Below are positions 55,589-64,000 of a DNA stretch of 64,000 bases, in pieces; the stretch's first letter is position 1; the number at the start of each line of letters is the position of its first letter. The stretch is from Pseudomonas sp. PD9R (GTDB taxonomy: Bacteria > Pseudomonadota > Gammaproteobacteria > Pseudomonadales > Pseudomonadaceae), in the NCBI RefSeq assembly GCF_019200975.1, contig NZ_JAHTMR010000002.1, positions 1-64,000 on the forward strand. The letters run 5' to 3'. The notes under the pieces were generated by a model that was not told where the DNA came from, searched no databases, and was given only the letters and a program-made list of their open reading frames with translations. A program made the translations under genes and the position numbers.

Positions 55589-56215
55589 ATGTCGAACTTA
55601 GTGACCAATGCTGGACACACCCATGTCGATGGACATGGGCACGATGACCATCACCACGACTCGGGCGAGATGACCGTATTCGGTTTCTGGCTCTACCTGA
55701 TGACCGACTGCATTTTGTTTGCGTCGATCTTCGCAGCGTACGCGGTACTGGTTAACAACGTAGCGGGTGGCCCGTCGGGCCACGACATCTTCGAACTGCC
55801 ATACGTACTGGGCGAAACCGCTCTGCTGCTGTTCAGTTCGATCACCTACGGCTTCGCCATGCTGGCGTTCTTCCGTGGTAACAAGAAGCAGGTCCTGGGC
55901 TGGCTGGCCCTGACCTTCGTCTTCGGTGCCGGCTTCATCGGCATGGAAATCAACGAGTTCCACATGTTGATTTCCGAAGGCTACGGCCCTAGCCGTTCAG
56001 GCTTCCTGTCCGGGTTCTTCACCCTGGTCGGCACCCACGGTCTGCACGTGACCAGCGGTCTGATCTGGATGGCGATCATGATGTATCAGGTTCAGAAAAA
56101 CGGCCTGACGGCGACCAACAAGACCCGTCTGAGCTGCCTGAGCCTGTTCTGGCACTTCCTGGACGTTGTGTGGATCTGCGTATTCACCGTTGTTTATCTG
56201 ATGGGGACTATGTAA
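55589..56215 (+). CDS. cyoC: Cytochrome bo3 ubiquinol oxidase subunit III
   Basis: The 208-residue subunit has a His-rich N terminus ([15 protein letters not shown]) followed by five membrane helices and the marks [24 protein letters not shown] and [21 protein letters not shown]. It stabilises the core oxidase. Its stop overlaps the cyoD start (TAATG). Confidence 0.95.
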   Translation: MSNLVTNAGHTHVDGHGHDDHHHDSGEMTVFGFWLYLMTDCILFASIFAAYAVLVNNVAGGPSGHDIFELPYVLGETALLLFSSITYGFAMLAFFRGNKKQVLGWLALTFVFGAGFIGMEINEFHMLISEGYGPSRSGFLSGFFTLVGTHGLHVTSGLIWMAIMMYQVQKNGLTATNKTRLSCLSLFWHFLDVVWICVFTVVYLMGTM

Positions 56216-56559
56216 TGGCTAACGCTCATTCCCAACACGGCCACGACAGCCACGACGCCGGCCACGGCAGCGTCAAGTCCTACGGCATCGGTTTTATCCT
56301 GTCGGTGATCCTGACCCTGATCCCGTTCGGTCTGGTGATGTACCCGACGCTGCCGAAGTCGGTCACCCTGATGGTCGTCGTCGCGTTCGCAGTCATCCAG
56401 GTGCTGGTGCACCTGGTGTACTTCCTCCACCTGGACCGTTCGGCCGCACAGCGAAACAACGTGATTGCGTTTGTCTTCGCCGCGATCGTGATTGTCCTGT
56501 TGGTTGGTCTGTCGCTGTGGATCATGTTCAGCATCCACACGTTCATGATGGCGAAGTGA
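56215..56559 (+). CDS. cyoD: Cytochrome bo3 ubiquinol oxidase subunit IV
   Basis: The 114-residue subunit again has a His-rich N terminus (HSQHGHDSHDAGHG) and three membrane helices (about 24-44, 50-70 and 82-104) with VIQVLVHLVYFLHLDRS. It helps assembly of the CuB site. The frame is open further upstream but ATG 56215 is the coupled start. Confidence 0.94.
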   Translation: MANAHSQHGHDSHDAGHGSVKSYGIGFILSVILTLIPFGLVMYPTLPKSVTLMVVVAFAVIQVLVHLVYFLHLDRSAAQRNNVIAFVFAAIVIVLLVGLSLWIMFSIHTFMMAK

Positions 56560-56570
56560 GGTAAGTCCGC

Positions 56571-57458
56571 ATGTCCCTTAAGCACTTTATCCAAATCACC
56601 AAACCGGGGATCATTTTCGGTAACGTGCTTTCGGTGGCAGGCGGATTTTTCCTTGCTTCGAAAGGGCATGTTGATCTGGCCATCTTCCTGGCCGCCATGA
56701 TCGGCACGTCCCTGGTGGTTGCCTCCGGTTGCGTGTTCAACAACTGCATCGACCGCGACATCGACCTGAAGATGGAGCGCACCAAGAACCGGGTGCTGGT
56801 CCAGGGCTTGATCTCCCTGAAACTGGCCCTGATCTATGCGACCGTCCTCGGTGTCGCCGGCGTTGCACTGTTGTACAAGGTGGCTAATCCATTGGCCGCA
56901 CTGTTCGCCGTCATCGGTTTCGTCATCTACGTCGGCTTCTACAGCCTGTACCTCAAGCGCAAGTCGGTTCACGGCACGCTGGTGGGCAGTCTGTCGGGCG
57001 CGATGCCGCCGGTGATCGGTTACGTCGCCGTCAGCAACACCTTCGACATGGCCGCGCTGACCCTGCTGGTGATGTTCAGCCTGTGGCAGATGCCGCATTC
57101 CTACGCCATCGCGATCTTCCGCTTCAACGATTACCTGGCCGCATCGATTCCGGTGCTGCCAGTGAAGCGCGGGATTCAAGTGGCCAAGAAGCACATCCTG
57201 ATCTACATCCTGGCCTTCCTCGTGGCGACCTTGATGCTGACCTTCAGCGGCTACGCCGGCATGAGCTACCTCGCCGTCGCCGCGGCCATGGGCATGTACT
57301 GGCTGTACATGGCCTGGACCGGCTACAAGGCAGTGGATGACACGGTCTGGGCACGCAAGCTGTTCGTGTTCTCGATCTTCACCATTACCGCGTTGAGCGT
57401 GATGATGTCCCTGGATTTTAAAGTGCCGACTGAGTTGTTGCTGACTTACGCGCCTTAA
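56571..57458 (+). CDS. cyoE: Protohaem IX farnesyltransferase (haem O synthase)
   Basis: The 295-residue UbiA-family prenyltransferase has about nine membrane helices, the first Asp motif [19 protein letters not shown] (about residues 63-81) and the conserved [23 protein letters not shown]. It adds the farnesyl chain to haem b, giving haem o for CyoB. It closes the operon before a terminator. Confidence 0.95.
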   Translation: MSLKHFIQITKPGIIFGNVLSVAGGFFLASKGHVDLAIFLAAMIGTSLVVASGCVFNNCIDRDIDLKMERTKNRVLVQGLISLKLALIYATVLGVAGVALLYKVANPLAALFAVIGFVIYVGFYSLYLKRKSVHGTLVGSLSGAMPPVIGYVAVSNTFDMAALTLLVMFSLWQMPHSYAIAIFRFNDYLAASIPVLPVKRGIQVAKKHILIYILAFLVATLMLTFSGYAGMSYLAVAAAMGMYWLYMAWTGYKAVDDTVWARKLFVFSIFTITALSVMMSLDFKVPTELLLTYAP

Positions 57459-57477
57459 GGTTTAGATGCTGAATTGA

Positions 57478-57513
57478 AAAGCCCCGCCTTCGAGAGAAGA
57501 GCGGGGCTTTTTG
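57478..57513 (+). terminator. Rho-independent terminator of cyoABCDE
   Basis: AAAGCCCCGC and GCGGGGCTTT form a 10 bp stem around about 13 bases and are followed by TTGTTGG. Confidence 0.88.
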
Positions 57514-57568
57514 TTGGATTTTTCTGTTGGACCGTGTTGCCGCCAATGTTTCGGGTATCACCGCAATC

Positions 57569-57662
57569 CCTGTGGGAGCGAGCTTGCTCGCGATGGCTGC
57601 ATGACAGGCAACATCAATGCTGAATGTGACGGCCTCTTCGCGAGCAAGCTCGCTCCCACAGG
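57569..57662. repeat. REP-type inverted pair (GCGAGCAAGCTCGCTCC type)
   Basis: CCTGTGGGAGCGAGCTTGCT (from 57569) faces AGCAAGCTCGCTCCCACAGG (to 57662), a perfect match over more than 20 bases per arm with a spacer of about 45 bases. Confidence 0.9.
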
Positions 57663-57677
57663 TTCTGGGGCGGTCAG

Positions 57678-59096
57678 CTATTTATGGGGTGTATCAAGCA
57701 ATCGGAAGAAGCGCTCACGCACTTGCAAGTGATCACTGTGCGCGACGTTGAACCGCAGGTAGTGACTGGCATCAGGCCCTTTGCTGAGCAAGGTGCCGGG
57801 CGCGAGTACGAGGTTGTTTTCCAGTCCTCTGCGGGCCAACGTTTCGGCATGCAACCCTTCCGGCAGCCGCGTCCAGATAAACAAGCCTTCGCCCGGCAAC
57901 GACGACGCTGAACACCCAGCCTCTTCCAGCCAACCCGCTACGCGGCTATTGGATTCATACAGCCGATCCACCGTGCGCCGCGCATGTTTGGCGTAGCTGC
58001 CGTCGCTGAGCATCGTGCAGGTGATGTGCTCCGCCAGTTCCGAGGTCACGCCGCCACAGGCCATTTTCAGCGCAACCAACCGTGCCGCCAGTTGCGGTGA
58101 CAGCACCGCATAGCTGACGCGACTGTTGGCGGTGAGGGTTTTGGAGAAGCCGGAGATGTAGGTGACATTGTCCAGGCCGCTTGCCGCCAGACGCGGGGTG
58201 CGGCGTTGCTGGATGTCGCAGTACAAATCGTCTTCCAGAATGTGAAAGCCATAGCGATGGCTCAGCTCCAGCAAACGATAAACTTGCGCCGGGGAGAACG
58301 AGTGCCCGGTCGGGTTGTGCAGCGTGCTGTTGGTCATGTAGAGCACGGGCTTGTGGGCGATCAGCAGTTGCTCGAACGCCTCCAGGTCCATGCCGTCGCA
58401 ATCCCGGGCGATGGTAATGACCTTGGCCCCATGCAGCGCCAGGTTGGCGTGCATGTTGAAGTAGCACGGATCGTCGAGCAGCACGGTGTCGCCGGGTTTG
58501 ACCAGCAGGCGCATCAGCAGGTCGATGGCCTGCATGGTGTTGGCGGTGGTGATGATCTGGTCCACCGGCACTTCGATGCCGAAGGTCGCCAGTTTGACCC
58601 GCAACGCCTGGCGCAACGGCAAGTAACCACCCGCCACGCCGTACTCGCCCATGCGCAACGACGTCGCGCGCAAAGTACCGCGCACGGCTTTGAGCAGTTC
58701 ATCGGCCGGCAGCCACGAGGTGGGCAGGAAACCACAGCCGGGGCGCAGGGCGCCGTTGTCCAGCAACAGGGCGCGACGGACCACGCTGAGGGTGTCCTGG
58801 GGTTGCAGATCGGGGCCGGTGCCACCCGGCAGCGAAGTGGCAGCGCGATGCACGTAATGCCCCGAGCCCTGGCGCGACACCACCAGACCCTTGGCCCGCA
58901 AGCGGTCGAGAGCGTCCACCACCGTGGACTTGCCCACGTTCATCAAGTCGGAGAGTTCGCGAATCGGCGGCAGCTTGGCGCCATGAGGCAATCCGCCGGT
59001 GCTGATCGCCTGGGACAGCTGATCGACGATCTGCTGCACCAGCGGTACGCCGGGCTGGAATTCGACCGCTTTGATGACTGCGCGTTGAACCTGCAT
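57678..59096 (-). CDS. MocR/PdxR-type regulator (GntR HTH fused to aminotransferase)
   Basis: The 472-residue protein has a GntR winged helix (about residues 18-85: VQQIVDQLSQAISTGGLPHGAKLPPIRELSDLMNVGKSTVVDALDRL, then QGSGHYV) and a class I aminotransferase-like domain (about 120-465). PLP-site residues are kept: Asn261 in LHNPTG, Asp289/290 in LEDDLY and the PLP lysine Lys319 in SGFSKTLT. MocR proteins sense PLP or an amino-compound as a PLP adduct and often control a divergent gene set. It faces the MFS/ATP-grasp operon across 149 bases that hold two inverted repeats. Confidence 0.9.
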   Translation of the reverse strand: MQVQRAVIKAVEFQPGVPLVQQIVDQLSQAISTGGLPHGAKLPPIRELSDLMNVGKSTVVDALDRLRAKGLVVSRQGSGHYVHRAATSLPGGTGPDLQPQDTLSVVRRALLLDNGALRPGCGFLPTSWLPADELLKAVRGTLRATSLRMGEYGVAGGYLPLRQALRVKLATFGIEVPVDQIITTANTMQAIDLLMRLLVKPGDTVLLDDPCYFNMHANLALHGAKVITIARDCDGMDLEAFEQLLIAHKPVLYMTNSTLHNPTGHSFSPAQVYRLLELSHRYGFHILEDDLYCDIQQRRTPRLAASGLDNVTYISGFSKTLTANSRVSYAVLSPQLAARLVALKMACGGVTSELAEHITCTMLSDGSYAKHARRTVDRLYESNSRVAGWLEEAGCSASSLPGEGLFIWTRLPEGLHAETLARRGLENNLVLAPGTLLSKGPDASHYLRFNVAHSDHLQVRERFFRLLDTPHK

Positions 59097-59120
59097 TTTA
59101 CTGGTCTCTCCGGCAGTAAA
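59097..59120. promoter_or_regulatory. Perfect palindrome touching the mocR start codon
   Basis: TTTACTG (59097-59103) and CAGTAAA (59114-59120) are exact reverse complements 10 bases apart, immediately upstream of the mocR ATG. Likely an autoregulatory operator; binding is inferred. Confidence 0.6.
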
Positions 59121-59142
59121 GTTCGTTGGATTCTATACGAAC
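59121..59142. promoter_or_regulatory. Second inverted repeat in the divergent region
   Basis: GTTCG (59121-59125) and CGAAC (59138-59142) flank 12 bases, directly next to the first palindrome. It is shorter and weaker, but the side-by-side placement suits a regulator that binds as a dimer at two sites. Confidence 0.45.
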
Positions 59143-59245
59143 TTGCTCTGATCAAGACAACCCCCTCTCTCTACCATGCCCTTACAGACTTTTCTGATGG
59201 TCGACCCTGCCCGGTCCGACCATCACCCGGTTTATGAGGTGCTGC

Positions 59246-60346
59246 ATGAGTGTCGAAACAACGGTCGCGGTGGCCAAACCGGTCATCAACCTGCGGTTGT
59301 TCACCATCCGAATCATCACGGCGGTCTCGCTGTTCGCGGTGCTGGGCAAGGCCAACGTCTGGCTCGACACCGCCACCAACAGTATTTTGGCCCTCGGGTA
59401 TCGGGCCTTGTTGTTGCTGTTGCCGCTGACTTTGCTGGTGCTCGGCCGCCGTTCGCTGAGTGTCACGCTGCTGTGCGCCGCCCTCGGGTTAGTGCTGCTG
59501 GCGGTTACCAGCAACCAGGGCTTGGTGATGTTTGCCGCCGCGTTGTTTGCCTACGGCATTGCAATTGCCGGTTACCTGATCAAGAGCGAAGCGGCGCAGA
59601 CCAAGGAAGGCGCGGCGTACAACCGCGTCGCCATGAACATGGGCAGTCTGGTGGCGGGGCTGATTCTGCTGTCGCCGCTGCTCACCCCGACAATGTTTTT
59701 CCTCGGCGCGGCGAGTTTCGTGCTGCTGTGCCTGCCGATTGCCCTCGGTGCGACCTTCACCACGGAACCGGTGGTTGCGCGTCCCGCGACCCAGGACGGC
59801 AGCCACTGGCGCAGCAAACTGCCGTGGGTGATCGCCGGGATCATCATGGGCATCAAGTTGTTTGGCGTGTTCTCGATCCTGCCCCAAGCGATCCTGCTCA
59901 AAACCGGTGAACTGCCGGCCTGGTACGGCCTGATGCTGATCCTCAACAGCGCCGTGGTGGTCTTCGCCCAGGTGCCGGTGATGAAGCTGATCGAACGCAC
60001 CGGGCGCTTCAAGGTGGTGGCGGTGATCGGGATCATCGTCGGCGGCTTCGCGGTGCTGTCGTCGCCCGCCGCTTTCCACGTCGAAACCCTCGCTGGCGCG
60101 CTGGTCTGGGTGGCGCTGCTGTCCATTGCCGAATGCGCGTTCAGCTACCTCGATTACTTCTCGGTCAAGCAAAACAACATGTTCGTCAAGGAAGTGTCCT
60201 TGGGCGTCGGTGCGGGCCTGACAGTGTTGATCATGCGGGTCGCACCACCGCCCTACAACGCGTTGGTTCTGGCTGTCATTGGTGCCGGGGGGATTCTGGC
60301 CTGGTACTGGCTGAACCGTAAATCCAATGCGTCATTGCACGACTGA
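59246..60346 (+). CDS. MFS-like transporter
   Basis: The 366-residue protein has about eleven or twelve hydrophobic segments spread over its length (for example LGYRALLLLLPLTLLVL, LIMRVAPPPYNALVLAVIGAGGIL) and a central cytoplasmic loop around residue 180. It is weakly MFS-like and shorter than usual. ATG 59246 with GAGGTG upstream is chosen. As first gene after the divergent MocR regulator it is the likely exporter of the product made by the genes that follow. Confidence 0.72.
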   Translation: MSVETTVAVAKPVINLRLFTIRIITAVSLFAVLGKANVWLDTATNSILALGYRALLLLLPLTLLVLGRRSLSVTLLCAALGLVLLAVTSNQGLVMFAAALFAYGIAIAGYLIKSEAAQTKEGAAYNRVAMNMGSLVAGLILLSPLLTPTMFFLGAASFVLLCLPIALGATFTTEPVVARPATQDGSHWRSKLPWVIAGIIMGIKLFGVFSILPQAILLKTGELPAWYGLMLILNSAVVVFAQVPVMKLIERTGRFKVVAVIGIIVGGFAVLSSPAAFHVETLAGALVWVALLSIAECAFSYLDYFSVKQNNMFVKEVSLGVGAGLTVLIMRVAPPPYNALVLAVIGAGGILAWYWLNRKSNASLHD

Positions 60347-60388
60347 GTCATCGCCGTTTCGGTTTTCACTTTGCAGGTCGGGGGCAGT

Positions 60389-61669
60389 ATGAATACGACT
60401 TCATGTGTAGTAGTGGTCGGGTACAACGGCAATCGGGTTCACGATATCCAGAAGCTGCGCGAGCTGTGCAAGTCGCTGTACGACGCCCGCCTGATTCTGC
60501 TGGTCGAGCAGATTCAACCTTATGACGATCAAGTCGCCGATCACGTCTGCAGCACCTCGCTGGCCGAGAAAGACGTGGCGTCTTCCCTGGAACTGGTGGT
60601 CGGTTGCCTGAACGCCGACCGCTGGAAACTCATCGGCGTGTTGCCGTTCTCTGATCGCGGCGTGCTGTTGGGTGCCGCATTGGCCAATCATTTCGGCCTG
60701 CCCGGTATTACCCCGACTGAAGCGCGGGCCGGGTTGGACAAGCAGATTTTTCGCCAACTCGAAGCGACTGCCGCCAGCTCTCCCGAGGACTACCGCCCGG
60801 TGTTTTCCGCTCGCGTCGAGAGCCTGCCCGAACTGCGTCAGCGAGTGGTTGAACTGGGTGGCAAGGCCTTCATCAAACCGGCCTGCGAAGGTGCCAGCCG
60901 CGGTTGTCGCGTCATCCATCACCCGTCCGAATGCGACGAGGCCTGGCACGCGCTCAAGCCGTACCGCGAAGGCGGCATCGTTCTCGAAGAACTCGTCCAG
61001 AACGCCCGTGAATACAGCTGGGATTACGTGGCCGGCAGCACCTGGATCACCGAAAAGACCACCACCGAAGGCGCCTACCGCGCAGAGATCCAGCAAGTGG
61101 TGCCCGCGCCGTTGTCAGCAGACGCGCAATCTCGACTCATGGCTGCTGGTCGCCACATGGCCGGGCTGGTGTCGCAGGACAACGGCGCCTGGCACAACGA
61201 AGTGTTCCACCGGGCCGATCAATTGACGTCGGCCGTGGAAACCAATATGCGCCCCGGTGGCATGCACATCTGGGACCTGGCGCGCCGGGCGTTCTTCGAT
61301 TTCAACCCGTGGGAGCGTTGGGTCCGCTGGGCTGTGGAAGGCCAGGTCGAACAGCACGATCCGGTTCCGCGCGGCTACTGCGGCATCCGTCTGCTCCGGG
61401 CCCCGGCTGGCGGCATCTTGCGCTCCGTACCAGACGTCCAGGCGCTAGCCCGGTCGTTGAACATTGAACTGGTAGAAGCGGTGCTGGCCAAGCGCATCGG
61501 TGATTCGGTCTGCGCTCTGGTGCAGGACAACACCTCGTTTATCGGCCACGTCGTGTTGTTCAACGAACACTACGGGCAGCTCAGCAATGACCTGTTGCGG
61601 CTGGCCGAGGCCATCGAATCAAGGATCGGGATCACCAACCTGGCACCGCCTGAAAGGGCGGTGGGTTGA
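60389..61669 (+). CDS. ATP-grasp ligase
   Basis: The 426-residue protein shows an ATP-grasp fold: a Rossmann-like N-terminal domain (about 1-105), the ATP lysine Lys163 in KAFIKPACEGASRGCRV, the adenine hinge IVLEELV (Glu200/201), and metal ligands Glu271 (HNEVFHR) and Glu284/Asn286 in SAVETNMRPGG, plus a C-terminal lobe of about 100 residues. It should activate a carboxylate as an acyl phosphate and join it to an amine, as in L-amino-acid ligases of dipeptide synthesis. It lies 42 bases after the transporter and is the likely core enzyme of the cluster. Confidence 0.85.
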   Translation: MNTTSCVVVVGYNGNRVHDIQKLRELCKSLYDARLILLVEQIQPYDDQVADHVCSTSLAEKDVASSLELVVGCLNADRWKLIGVLPFSDRGVLLGAALANHFGLPGITPTEARAGLDKQIFRQLEATAASSPEDYRPVFSARVESLPELRQRVVELGGKAFIKPACEGASRGCRVIHHPSECDEAWHALKPYREGGIVLEELVQNAREYSWDYVAGSTWITEKTTTEGAYRAEIQQVVPAPLSADAQSRLMAAGRHMAGLVSQDNGAWHNEVFHRADQLTSAVETNMRPGGMHIWDLARRAFFDFNPWERWVRWAVEGQVEQHDPVPRGYCGIRLLRAPAGGILRSVPDVQALARSLNIELVEAVLAKRIGDSVCALVQDNTSFIGHVVLFNEHYGQLSNDLLRLAEAIESRIGITNLAPPERAVG

Positions 61670-61716
61670 TTGCAGGGATCGATGTTTTTTGCAGTATTGA
61701 TCAAGAGGGTTTGTAA

Positions 61717-62211
61717 ATGATTGAGCACATGACCTGCGACGAGCGCTTCATCGCCCTGGCGCAGGAGTTCGGGTATGACATCTATGGCGAAAACACTGCA
61801 GGCGGGCATTATGCGCCGCTGATCCGCCACCACGATGAGCTGTATATCAGCGGGCTGGTGCCGCGCATGAACGGTAAAATTCACTACCCTGGCCGAGTCG
61901 GACTCGACCTCAGCATGGCCGATGCGCAAGCCGCCGCCAGCATCAGCGCGATGCGCGGCTTGGCGCTGATCGTCGATGCCATTGGTTCACTGGACAAGAT
62001 CAAGTCACTGATTCGGGTAACAGTGTATGTGAAGTCCACCGCAGACTTTGTCGACCTCAGCGAAGTGGCCAACGGTGCCTCGGATGTCTTCAGTCATGTA
62101 TTGGGGGATGCCGGGAAACATACGCGTACAACCATCGGTGTTTATCAATTGCCAAAAAACGCGGCGATAGAAGTCGATATGATCGCGGCACTGCGTCCAT
62201 CAGCGTTATAA
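61717..62211 (+). CDS. RidA/YjgF family protein
   Basis: The 164-residue protein has the RidA trimer fold with ELYISGLVPR, AAASISAMRGLALIVDAIGSLDKIKSLIRVTVYVKSTADF, and HTRTTIGVYQLPKNAAIEVDMIAALR. The family arginine of RidA (about position 105) is not placed in the usual IARATVPV... context; here the C-terminal strand reads TRTTIGVYQLP. It may be an imine hydrolase or a non-deaminase RidA subgroup (Rid-family enzymes also occur inside biosynthetic clusters). Confidence 0.85.
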   Translation: MIEHMTCDERFIALAQEFGYDIYGENTAGGHYAPLIRHHDELYISGLVPRMNGKIHYPGRVGLDLSMADAQAAASISAMRGLALIVDAIGSLDKIKSLIRVTVYVKSTADFVDLSEVANGASDVFSHVLGDAGKHTRTTIGVYQLPKNAAIEVDMIAALRPSAL

Positions 62212-62292
62212 GTAAATCGCTTGGCTTTACAGCGCTGAACCGTTCACATAAGGTTCAGCGTTCATGTTTATAAAATAAGAAGGAACGTGCGA

Positions 62293-62778
62293 ATGGATAA
62301 CTTTCAAGGTGCGTTTTTTTCATATAAGGATTTTCGTCAGAGTTTGCATCATCAGCCAACAAGTCCAAAGGTTTGGAAGGGCGCGGAACTGGCGGGACTA
62401 CCCCAGGCACTGGAGGCCAGTGAGGTCGATATCGTTGCGTTAGCCCACGACAAGAATATCGAAGGCTGCGAAGTGACACCCGGCATGGCGATCGCCATGC
62501 AATGGCTGAAGCCGGGTGTAGTACTCAATGGGCACGCCCATTCCTGGTGGCATCTGTTTGTCATCCAGTCCGGCAACGGTTTGTTGACCCTGGGTGATGC
62601 CGATGAGGTCAACGTCAGCAGCGGCGACGTGTTGCTGGTCCCGGCCTGGACCAGGCACGGCTTCGTCAACACCAGCGTGGATACGCCACTGGCCATGCTG
62701 AACATGAGCAACATGCCGCAAATGGCGCTGCTCTCGAATTTCGCCGACAGCCACGGGCTGATCACCACCCCGGCATAA
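62293..62778 (+). CDS. Cupin-domain protein
   Basis: The 161-residue protein has a single cupin: HAHSWWHLFVIQSGNGLLTLGDADEVNVSSGDVLLVPAWTRHGFVN (about residues 80-125) with two or three histidines in metal-ligand positions. It could be a metal-dependent oxygenase or isomerase, or a small binding protein. ATG 62293 follows AGAAGGA. A terminator follows, so the GST gene may have its own promoter. Confidence 0.82.
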   Translation: MDNFQGAFFSYKDFRQSLHHQPTSPKVWKGAELAGLPQALEASEVDIVALAHDKNIEGCEVTPGMAIAMQWLKPGVVLNGHAHSWWHLFVIQSGNGLLTLGDADEVNVSSGDVLLVPAWTRHGFVNTSVDTPLAMLNMSNMPQMALLSNFADSHGLITTPA

Positions 62779-62798
62779 CCCCTCCATTTTCCCCTCAA

Positions 62799-62836
62799 GG
62801 GAGCCAGCATTCGCTGGCTCCCTTTTGTTTTTTTGG
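62799..62836 (+). terminator. Rho-independent terminator after the cupin gene
   Basis: AAGGGAGCCAGC and GCTGGCTCCCTT form a 12 bp stem with an ATTC loop and are followed by TTGTTTTTTT. Confidence 0.92.
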
Positions 62837-62993
62837 CGTTTTGCGGGGCAATCACCTGACCACCGGCAGACCAAAAAACAACTTTCTGTATCGATTGAAA
62901 CAAGCAAATTCTGTATCTATCCAGCCTCGAATCAACTTACTACGATCACTTCCAATGCAGGTTAATCATGCAGCCATTGCAATGGAGTGTTCT

Positions 62994-63641
62994 ATGGAAA
63001 ACAACAAGCTCAAACTTTATGTGGGTGCGGACTTTGTCAGTGCCTTTGCGATGTCGGCTTTTGTAGCGCTCAAGGAAAAGCAACTTTCGTTTGAATTTAT
63101 CACCCTGAATTTAAAAGCTCGGCAGAACTATCAGGCCAGTTATCGTGATGTTTCGCTGACCTGCAAGATTCCAACATTAGTTCACGAAGGTTTTGCGCTG
63201 TCGGAATCATCGGCCATCGCCGAATACCTCGACGAACTCACGCCAGGGCATAACAGGCTCTTCCCACAGGACATCAAGCAACGCGCCCGTGCCCGTCAAC
63301 TGCAGGCCTGGTTGCGCAGTGATTTGCTGGTTGTGCGCAAAGAGCGCCCGTTTGATCTCGTGTACTTCGGCAAAAAGGACACTGCGCTGTCCGATGACGC
63401 CCGTGCGGCGGTCGAGCGTTTGTTTTTTGTCGCGGATCGCTTGCTGCCAGAGGGTGCCGAGCATCTGTTCGGTGACTGGAGCATCGCCGACACCGACCTG
63501 GCCATCATGCTCAACCGGCTGGTCGCCAATGGCGATCAGGTGCCTGCGCGGCTGGCGGCGTATGTCCGTCGGCAGTGGGATCGCGACAGCGTTCGGGCAT
63601 GGATGGACATAGAGCGCGTAGCGCCAGCCATCCAGTCATAA
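62994..63641 (+). CDS. Glutathione S-transferase, YfcF type
   Basis: The 215-residue protein closely resembles E. coli YfcF: AFAMSAFVALKEKQLSFEF, CKIPTLVHEGFALSESSAIAEYLDEL (glutathione site), RARARQLQAWLRSDL...RKERPFD and FGDWSIADTDLAIMLNRLV. It can conjugate or reduce with glutathione. ATG 62994 with GGAG six bases upstream is chosen among three in-frame ATGs (the others are at 62955 and 62982). It lies 27 bases before the radical SAM gene, so those two are probably one transcript. Confidence 0.88.
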   Translation: MENNKLKLYVGADFVSAFAMSAFVALKEKQLSFEFITLNLKARQNYQASYRDVSLTCKIPTLVHEGFALSESSAIAEYLDELTPGHNRLFPQDIKQRARARQLQAWLRSDLLVVRKERPFDLVYFGKKDTALSDDARAAVERLFFVADRLLPEGAEHLFGDWSIADTDLAIMLNRLVANGDQVPARLAAYVRRQWDRDSVRAWMDIERVAPAIQS

Positions 63642-63668
63642 CGGCCAGCACACATCGGGAGCACTGCC

Positions 63669-64000
63669 ATGCAGGGAATGTCGGAGCAGGAAAAATATAA
63701 ACCCTATAACTCACGCACCATCCGCGAGACACCGTACTGGCATAAGCTGACGCCCGCGTTGCAGGAGGCCATGACCGTCGTGGCTCGGGTCATGCCATTT
63801 CGCACCAACGAATACGTTCTTGGGACGCTGATCGATTGGAGCAACATTCCGGACGATCCGATTTTCCGCATGACCTTTCCTCACAAGGACATGTTGCTAC
63901 CGGAAGAATATGCGTCACTCAAGTATCTGATTGACCAGGACGACAGCGCCGCCATCAAGCGCCGGATCGAGGCAATCTGGCTGCGGATGAACCCACACCC
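63669..64000 (+). CDS. KamA-family radical SAM aminomutase, N-terminal part only
   Basis: About 110 codons are present before the window edge. They read MQGMSEQEKYKPYNSRTIRETPYWHKL, then VARVMPFRTNEYVLGTLIDWSNIPDDPIFRMTFPHKDMLLPEEY and a helical RRIEAIWLRMNPHP. The segment V(L/M)PFRxNxYVLxxLIDWxxIPxDPIFRxxFPxxxML is the N-terminal signature of lysine/arginine/glutamate 2,3-aminomutases. The radical SAM cysteines lie beyond the edge. The start has GGGAG seven bases upstream. A 2,3-aminomutase would make a beta-amino acid. Confidence 0.8.
   Translation, partial: MQGMSEQEKYKPYNSRTIRETPYWHKLTPALQEAMTVVARVMPFRTNEYVLGTLIDWSNIPDDPIFRMTFPHKDMLLPEEYASLKYLIDQDDSAAIKRRIEAIWLRMNPH

Overview
This window looks like the chromosome of a Pseudomonas of the fluorescens/putida type. 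The grounds are high GC with strong GC3 bias, a gene order that resembles P. putida around hmgABC and the LOV photoreceptor, a complete cyoABCDE cluster, Pseudomonas-only families (DUF3509, HopJ) and dense REP-like inverted repeats between genes. No rRNA, tRNA, CRISPR array, transposase, integrase or prophage was seen. No database search was run; family names come from motif recognition.

Layout. 0.4-7 kb: old yellow enzyme, glycosyltransferase, cysZ, trxB and a class III aminotransferase. 7.1-9.5 kb: a minus-strand operon folM-folE-folX followed by DUF1244 and HopJ genes, probably for tetrahydromonapterin. 10.4-13.1 kb: a blue-light module made of a MerR/LitR-type regulator without B12 ligands, a PilZ-like protein, a short LOV photoreceptor and a MioC-type flavodoxin. 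13.3-16.1 kb: class II aldolase, alpha/beta hydrolase and SDR. 16.2-17.3 kb: an AT-richer scar with a headless S-pyocin-like toxin domain, a small putative immunity gene and a frameshifted small gene. 17.4-24.2 kb: DUF1302 and DUF1329 proteins, a large LAL-type LuxR regulator and an unrecognised protein.

24.2-28.4 kb: the homogentisate pathway hmgR | hmgA-fahA-maiA with a palindromic operator. 28.5-35.6 kb: SirB1-like protein, a leucine-dehydrogenase homologue lacking its catalytic lysine, yebG with a perfect LexA box, psiE, DUF3509, sdaA, a LysR regulator and an HPF-like protein. 35.6-41 kb: a Fur box, ECF sigma, FecR, TonB-dependent receptor and beta-propeller protein, i.e. a cell-surface-signalling iron uptake locus. 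41-48 kb: AraC regulator, DMT exporter, DUF2165, ghrB-like dehydrogenase, small proteins, YkgJ-like protein, GNAT and cheV. 48-51 kb: norR/fhpR and hmp, with three NorR-type sites and a sigma-54-like promoter between them. 51.3-57.5 kb: dsbB and cyoABCDE.

57.7-64 kb (runs off the edge): a MocR regulator faces an apparent biosynthetic operon of MFS transporter, ATP-grasp ligase, RidA-like protein, cupin, YfcF-like GST and the start of a KamA-type radical SAM aminomutase. A 7+7 bp perfect palindrome touches the mocR start codon. This is the best candidate for an undescribed system: a small amino-acid-derived metabolite, possibly containing a beta-amino acid. The second most interesting block is the light module with its folE operon.
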